From Paracoccaceae bacterium (GTDB taxonomy: Bacteria > Pseudomonadota > Alphaproteobacteria > Rhodobacterales > Rhodobacteraceae): DNA of 9,045 nucleotides. The notes below the pieces were generated by a model. It ran no database searches and was not told where the DNA came from. It saw only the letters and a program-made list of their open reading frames with translations. The position numbers were made by a program, and so were the translations under genes. The stretch covers positions 1-9,045 of the forward strand of contig JAFIEC010000443.1 in assembly GCA_020832725.1 (NCBI GenBank), given 5' to 3'. The first letter of the stretch is position 1; every line of letters begins with the position of its first letter. Shown here piece after piece: positions 6,647 to 9,045 of this stretch.

Positions 6647-6952
6647 TCACCAGCTCGACTTGACCATGCCCGGGATCTCTCCCGAGGAGGCCAGTTCACG
6701 CAGGGCAATCCGGCTGATCCTCAGCTTGCGGTAGTAGGCCTTGGGCCGTCCCGTAAGCTGGCAGCGGTTGTGCAGCCGCGTCGCCGAGGAATTCCGGGGA
6801 AGCTTTGCCAGCTTCATCCGCGCGCGGAAACGCTCTTCCATTGGAAGGTCGGGATTGTCGGCGATCACCTTCAGCGCGGCGCGCCGTGCGGCATATTGCC
6901 GGACGAGGCGCTGACGCTTCTTCTCGCGCTCGACCATCGAAACTTTTGCCAT
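6647..6952 (-). CDS. rpsN: 30S ribosomal protein S14, zinc-independent long form
   Basis: S14 is a head protein of the 30S subunit needed for late assembly. The 101-residue product is the long form without the CxxC zinc pairs: its only cysteine is in HNRCQLTGRPKAYYRK. It begins MAKVSMVEREKKRQRLV and ends in the conserved SRIALRELASSGEIPGMVKSSW region. ATG 6952-6950 is 22 nt after rplE, with GGGAGGAG as an excellent Shine-Dalgarno. Stop is TGA. Because it lies just downstream of the interrupted rplE, its expression would suffer polarity if translation really ends at the rplE TAG. Its own strong ribosome binding site could offset this in part. Confidence 0.98.
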   Translation of the reverse strand: MAKVSMVEREKKRQRLVRQYAARRAALKVIADNPDLPMEERFRARMKLAKLPRNSSATRLHNRCQLTGRPKAYYRKLRISRIALRELASSGEIPGMVKSSW

Positions 6953-6974
6953 TTCTCTCTCTCCTCCCGCGGCG

Positions 6975-7526
6975 TCAGCTGGTGAAGGGCATGTTGAAAA
7001 GCTTCAACAGGCTCTTGGCTTCTGCATCGGACTTCGCGGTGGTGCAGATGACGATGTCCATTCCCCAGATCTCGTCCACCTGATCATAGGCGATTTCGGG
7101 GAAGACGATGTGTTCCTTCAGGCCCAGAGCGAAATTGCCGTTACCGTCAAAGCTCTTGGCAGCGACGCCGCGAAAGTCGCGGACGCGCGGCATGGCAACG
7201 GTCACCAGGCGGTCGAGGAATTCGTACATGCGGTCGCCGCGCAGCGTGACCTTCACGCCCAGCGGCATCCCCTCGCGGACACGAAAGCCGGCGATCGATT
7301 TGCGGGCGCGGGTGACGACGGGCTTCTGCCCGGAGATGGCTGCAAGGTCGGCCTCTGCCGAACGCACCTACTTGGTGTCGTTGACCGCCTCACCGATCCC
7401 CATGTTCAGCACGATCTTGTCGAGCCTGGGGATCTGCATGTCGTTCTTGTAGCCGAATTCTTCCCTGAGCGCGGCGCGCACGCTCTCGCGATAGGCGGCC
7501 TTCAGGCGGGGCGAATATTCAGACAT
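6975..7526 (-). CDS. rplE: 50S ribosomal protein L5, interrupted by in-frame TAG at codon 53
   Basis: L5 binds 5S rRNA, contacts the P-site tRNA and bridges to S13. It is essential in E. coli. Read through the stop, this gene gives 183 codons, a normal L5 length. The first part (MSEYSPRLKAAYRESV, EEFGYKNDMQIPRLDK, IVLNMGIGEAVNDTK) ends at TAG 7370-7368. The second part (VRSAEADLAAISGQKPVVTRARKS, GFRVREGMPLGVKVTLRG, AMPRVRDFRGVAAKSFDGNGNF, HIVFPEIAYDQVDEIWGMDI, LLKLFNMPFTS) continues in the same frame with no residue missing against the family. So one codon is affected, not the frame. From memory, relatives have Lys here (DTKK or DSKK); CAG (Gln) to TAG or AAG to TAG are single changes. Start ATG 7526 overlaps the rplX end by 8 nt, with GGGAG 9 nt upstream. 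Stop is TGA. It could be a sequencing error, a suppressed nonsense allele, a stop-restart split gene, or a pseudogene backed by another copy. Identity is certain; integrity is open. Confidence 0.9.
7368..7370 (-). other. In-frame amber codon inside rplE
   Basis: TAG occupies codon 53 of rplE (plus-strand CTA). It is preceded by AAG and followed by GTG CGT. The reading frame before and after is the same and matches L5 on both sides. It is the only in-frame TAG seen in any gene of the window. Confidence 0.92.
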
Positions 7527-7833
7527 CGATCAACGCTCCCGATTTCTTGGCGAACCGCTTCTTCTTGCCGTCCTCGAGGCGAAAGCCCACGCGGGTGGCA
7601 CCACCCTCCTTCGGGTCCACAAGGGCCAGGTTCGACAGGTCGATCGGCATTTCCTTGGGGATACGGCCGCCCTGGCTGGAGGCCGACTGGCGGGTGTGGC
7701 GGATCGCGATGCGGACGCCCTTCACCACGGCGGCGTTGGCCTTCGGGTCCACCGAAAGGATCTCGCCCTCACGGCCCTTGTCCTTGCCGGCCAGAACGAC
7801 GACCTTGTCTCCCTTGCGCAGCTTCTGGGCCAT
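7519..7833 (-). CDS. rplX: 50S ribosomal protein L24
   Basis: L24 starts 50S assembly by binding the 5' region of 23S rRNA and later lines the peptide exit area. The 104-residue product carries a KOW motif at the N-terminus (KLRKGDKVVVLAGKDKGREG, about residues 4-23), then VKGVRIAIRHTRQS, the GGRIPKEMPIDLSNLALVDP segment and a basic C-terminus ending KKSGALIDV, as in alphaproteobacteria. The start ATG 7833-7831 shares one base with the rplN stop (TAATG), so translation is coupled. The 3' end overlaps rplE by 8 nt and the stop is TGA. In E. coli the S8 repressor site lies at the rplX-rplE junction. Here the overlap leaves no separate leader and I could not recognise an S8-type helix. Confidence 0.98.
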   Translation of the reverse strand: MAQKLRKGDKVVVLAGKDKGREGEILSVDPKANAAVVKGVRIAIRHTRQSASSQGGRIPKEMPIDLSNLALVDPKEGGATRVGFRLEDGKKKRFAKKSGALIDV

Positions 7834-8201
7834 TACAGCACCTCCGGCGCAAGCGAGATGATCTTCATGAAGTTGCGGGCGCGAAGCTCGCGCACTACGG
7901 GGCCGAAAATGCGGGTGCCAACCGGCTCGAGGTTGTTGTTGAGGATGACCGCGGCGTTGCGGTCAACGCGAATGGCGGTGCCATCCTCGCGGCGCACTTC
8001 CTTGGCGGTGCGCACGACGACGGCCTTGCGCACGTCGCCCTTCTTGACCCGCCCGCGCGGGATCGCCTCCTTAACGGAGACGACGATGATGTCGCCTACA
8101 CTGGCGTAGCGGCGTTTCGAGCCGCCCAGCACCTTGATGCACTGCACCCGGCGTGCGCCGGAATTGTCAGCGACATCCAGATTGGTCTGCATCTGGATCA
8201 T
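7833..8201 (-). CDS. rplN: 50S ribosomal protein L14
   Basis: L14 binds 23S rRNA at the subunit interface, forms bridges to 16S rRNA and is the docking site of the silencing factor RsfS. The 122-residue product has exactly the usual length: MIQMQTNLDVADNSGARRV, IKVLGGSKRRYASVGDIIVV, KEAIPRGRVKKGDV, RVDRNAAVILNNNLEPVGTR and the end FGPVVRELR followed by FMKIISLAPEVL. ATG 8201-8199 follows a good Shine-Dalgarno (GGGAG, 7 nt spacing). The 57-nt gap to rpsQ holds a perfect 7-bp hairpin. The stop TAA overlaps the rplX ATG. No anomaly. Confidence 0.98.
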   Translation of the reverse strand: MIQMQTNLDVADNSGARRVQCIKVLGGSKRRYASVGDIIVVSVKEAIPRGRVKKGDVRKAVVVRTAKEVRREDGTAIRVDRNAAVILNNNLEPVGTRIFGPVVRELRARNFMKIISLAPEVL

Positions 8202-8218
8202 GCGGTTTCTCCCGACCT

Positions 8219-8235
8219 GTGGGGCCTCGCCCCAC
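8219..8235 (-). other. Perfect hairpin in the rpsQ-rplN gap
   Basis: The transcript can pair GTGGGGC with GCCCCAC (7 bp, no mismatch) around a 3-nt loop. It lies between the rpsQ stop (8259) and the rplN ribosome binding site (about 8209-8213). No U-run follows, so it is not an intrinsic terminator. An mRNA-stability or processing role is inference. Confidence 0.5.
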
Positions 8236-8258
8236 GGTTTCGATCAAACCGGGATGTG

Positions 8259-8504
8259 TCAGCTCTCGGCCGAGGCCTCTGCGATCACTTCCCAGCGCTT
8301 GGTTTTCGAGACAGGCGCGCCTTCGCGAATGCGCACGACATCGCCCACCATGAAGGTGTCGTTCGGGTCATGTGCCCGATATTTCTTGGACTTCCGGATC
8401 GTCTTTTTCAGAACCGGATGGGTCACACGACGCTCGACCAGAACCGTTACGGTCTGAACGTTCTGATCCGATGTCACTGTGCCCTGAAGAATGCGCTTGG
8501 GCAT
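8259..8504 (-). CDS. rpsQ: 30S ribosomal protein S17
   Basis: S17 is a primary 16S rRNA-binding protein with an OB fold, needed early in 30S assembly. The 81-residue product begins MPKRILQGTVTSDQNVQTVTV, continues VERRVTHPVLKKTIRKSKKY and has the C-terminal signature GDVVRIREGAPVSKTKRW. The AP(V/I)SKTKRW wording in place of the commoner RPLSKTKRW recalls Rhodobacterales S17. ATG 8504-8502 starts one base after the rpmC TGA (TGACATG), so ribosomes probably pass directly from L29 to S17. Stop is TGA, followed by a 57-nt spacer. Confidence 0.97.
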   Translation of the reverse strand: MPKRILQGTVTSDQNVQTVTVLVERRVTHPVLKKTIRKSKKYRAHDPNDTFMVGDVVRIREGAPVSKTKRWEVIAEASAES

Positions 8505-8505
8505 G

Positions 8506-8718
8506 TCACACGCCCTCCTGGCTTGCGGCCTGGATGGCCATCTGGTTGAGCACGGTCTTCACGCGCGCGACGTCGCGGCGCACCTTGCGGATCCGCGCCG
8601 TATTCTCGAGCTGGCTGGTCGCCTGCTGGAAACGCAGGTTGAAAGCCTCACGCTTGAGACGCAGCAACTCGTCGCGCAACTGGTCGGGCGTCTTGTTTCT
8701 CAGTTCAGCAGCGTTCAT
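8506..8718 (-). CDS. rpmC: 50S ribosomal protein L29
   Basis: L29 is a small helical-hairpin protein near the peptide exit tunnel, part of the docking site for SRP and trigger factor. The 70-residue product begins MNAAELRNKTPDQLRDELLRLK and has the family core REAFNLRFQQATSQLENTARIRKVRRDVARVKT. ATG 8718-8716 is chosen over GTG 8724-8722: the Shine-Dalgarno AAGGAAG (8730-8724) is 5 nt from the ATG but overlaps the GTG, and MNA is the usual lineage start. It follows rplP after an 81-nt gap (to 8724) or 87-nt gap (to 8718) that holds two hairpins, and it is almost contiguous with rpsQ. Stop is TGA. Confidence 0.96.
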   Translation of the reverse strand: MNAAELRNKTPDQLRDELLRLKREAFNLRFQQATSQLENTARIRKVRRDVARVKTVLNQMAIQAASQEGV

Positions 8719-8723
8719 CGCCA

Positions 8724-8730
8724 CTTCCTT
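8724..8730 (-). promoter_or_regulatory. rpmC ribosome binding site deciding the start
   Basis: AAGGAAG on the minus strand is 5 nt from ATG 8718. The in-frame GTG at 8724 begins within the site and so cannot use it, which favours the ATG and a 70-residue L29. Confidence 0.7.
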
Positions 8731-8741
8731 CCGTCAGAAGT

Positions 8742-8758
8742 CGTCGGACGTGCCGACG
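8742..8758 (-). other. Perfect 6-bp hairpin upstream of rpmC
   Basis: The transcript pairs CGTCGG with CCGACG around the 5-nt loop CACGT, in the rplP-rpmC gap and about 11 nt before the rpmC Shine-Dalgarno. No U-run follows. It may modulate rpmC translation or be incidental. Confidence 0.4.
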
Positions 8759-8775
8759 CTTTTCCAAATGGCCAA

Positions 8776-8801
8776 GGGCCGCTCGCGCAAGCGCGGGGCC
8801 C
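8776..8801 (-). other. GC-rich hairpin just after the rplP stop
   Basis: Four bases after the rplP TAA the transcript can pair GGGCC with GGCCC and, inside, CGCG with CGCG around a CUUG tetraloop closed by G-C, a loop known for high stability. A small internal loop separates the two stems. The sequence after it (CTTGGCCATTTGG on the minus strand, from about 8776 down) has no U-run. A 3'-end stabiliser or processing element between rplP and rpmC is possible. Confidence 0.5.
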
Positions 8802-8805
8802 GGCC

Positions 8806-9045
8806 TTACCAATCTTCCCGTTCGACGACCCGCGTCTTGACCGGCAACTTCATTGCGGCCAAACGGAGCGCTTCCCTTGCCACGGATTCGCCCACGCCGT
8901 CAATCTCGAACATGACGCGCCCGGGCTTGACCTTGGCGGCCCAGTATTCAACCGAGCCCTTGCCCTTGCCCATCCGCACCTCTGTCGGTTTCTTCGACAC
9001 AGGTACATCGGGGAAGATGCGGATCCAGACGCGGCCCTGGCGCTT
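8806..9045 (-). CDS. rplP: 50S ribosomal protein L16 (5' part beyond window)
   Basis: L16 organises the A-site region of 23S rRNA in the 50S subunit and is added late in assembly. Only the C-terminal 79 residues are inside the window. They read from the edge without a stop: KRQGRVWIRIFPDVPVSKKP, TEVRMGKGKGSVEYWAAKVK, then PGRVMFEIDGVGESVAREAL and RLAAMKLPVKTRVVEREDW. RMGKGKG and the VEYW segment are the family signature, with the Arg-Met region known as the site of YcfD-type hydroxylation in some bacteria. This corresponds to about residue 59 onward of the E. coli protein. A GTG at 9000 is internal, not the start. Stop is TAA, followed by an 81-87-nt gap with two hairpins before rpmC. Confidence 0.97.
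   Translation of the reverse strand, partial: KRQGRVWIRIFPDVPVSKKPTEVRMGKGKGSVEYWAAKVKPGRVMFEIDGVGESVAREALRLAAMKLPVKTRVVEREDW

Noticed and set aside
7365..7526. rplE interruption as a frameshift
   Set aside because: The frame from ATG 7526 and the frame of the downstream L5 part are the same, and no residues are missing at the join. Only a substitution creating TAG fits.
7500..7545. S8 repressor site at the rplX-rplE junction as in the E. coli spc operon
   Set aside because: The genes overlap by 8 nt and I could not find a helix resembling the 16S S8 site. Absence by eye is not proof, but there is nothing to annotate.
7110..8549. A 479-codon plus-strand open frame antisense to rplE, rplX, rplN and rpsQ
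   Set aside because: Long antisense open frames are common in GC-rich genes. The opposite strand encodes unmistakable ribosomal proteins over the whole stretch, and the translation shows no recognisable domain or ribosome binding site.

Overview
The window is one uninterrupted minus-strand run of the conserved S10-spc-alpha ribosomal protein cluster. It enters inside rplP (L16) at the right edge and leaves inside rpoA (RNA polymerase alpha) at the left edge. In transcription order the genes are rplP(partial)-rpmC-rpsQ-rplN-rplX-rplE-rpsN-rpsH-rplF-rplR-rpsE-rpmD-rplO-secY-adk-rpsM-rpsK-rpoA(partial). No mobile element, tRNA, rRNA or CRISPR array is visible. The longest stretch without a gene is 167 nt (adk-rpsM). 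All long plus-strand reading frames are shadows of these genes.

The organism is most likely a GC-rich alphaproteobacterium close to the Rhodobacterales/Paracoccaceae. The reasons are adk between secY and rpsM, no rpmJ after secY, a zinc-type Adk, a zinc-free long S14, and lineage-typical wording such as the S17 end APVSKTKRW, the S5 start [20 protein letters not shown] and the S8 end GGEVLCTVF. The assignment rests on remembered family sequences, not on a search.

Layout: 9045-7519 holds L16, L29, S17, L14 and L24. 7526-6975 is rplE. 6952-3993 holds S14, S8, L6, L18, S5, L30 and L15, tightly packed with Shine-Dalgarno sequences in the short gaps. 3879-1844 is secY-adk, coupled by an ATGA overlap. 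After a 167-nt spacer with a candidate promoter and a strong inverted repeat come rpsM (GTG start), rpsK and rpoA. Together the genes supply small and large ribosomal subunit proteins, the translocon channel, adenylate kinase and RNA polymerase alpha, a growth-rate-linked set.

The outstanding anomaly is in rplE. The essential L5 gene is full length and collinear with its family but carries an in-frame TAG at codon 53 (7370-7368), directly followed by a GTG codon. No other gene here contains or ends with TAG: 11 visible genes end in TGA and 6 in TAA. It may be a sequencing error, a real nonsense mutation that is suppressed or complemented, or a split L5 made by stop-restart. The sequence alone cannot decide. 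Secondary points are perfect or near-perfect hairpins in several intergenic gaps, including one with a T6 tract that reads as a terminator only on the antisense (plus) strand.
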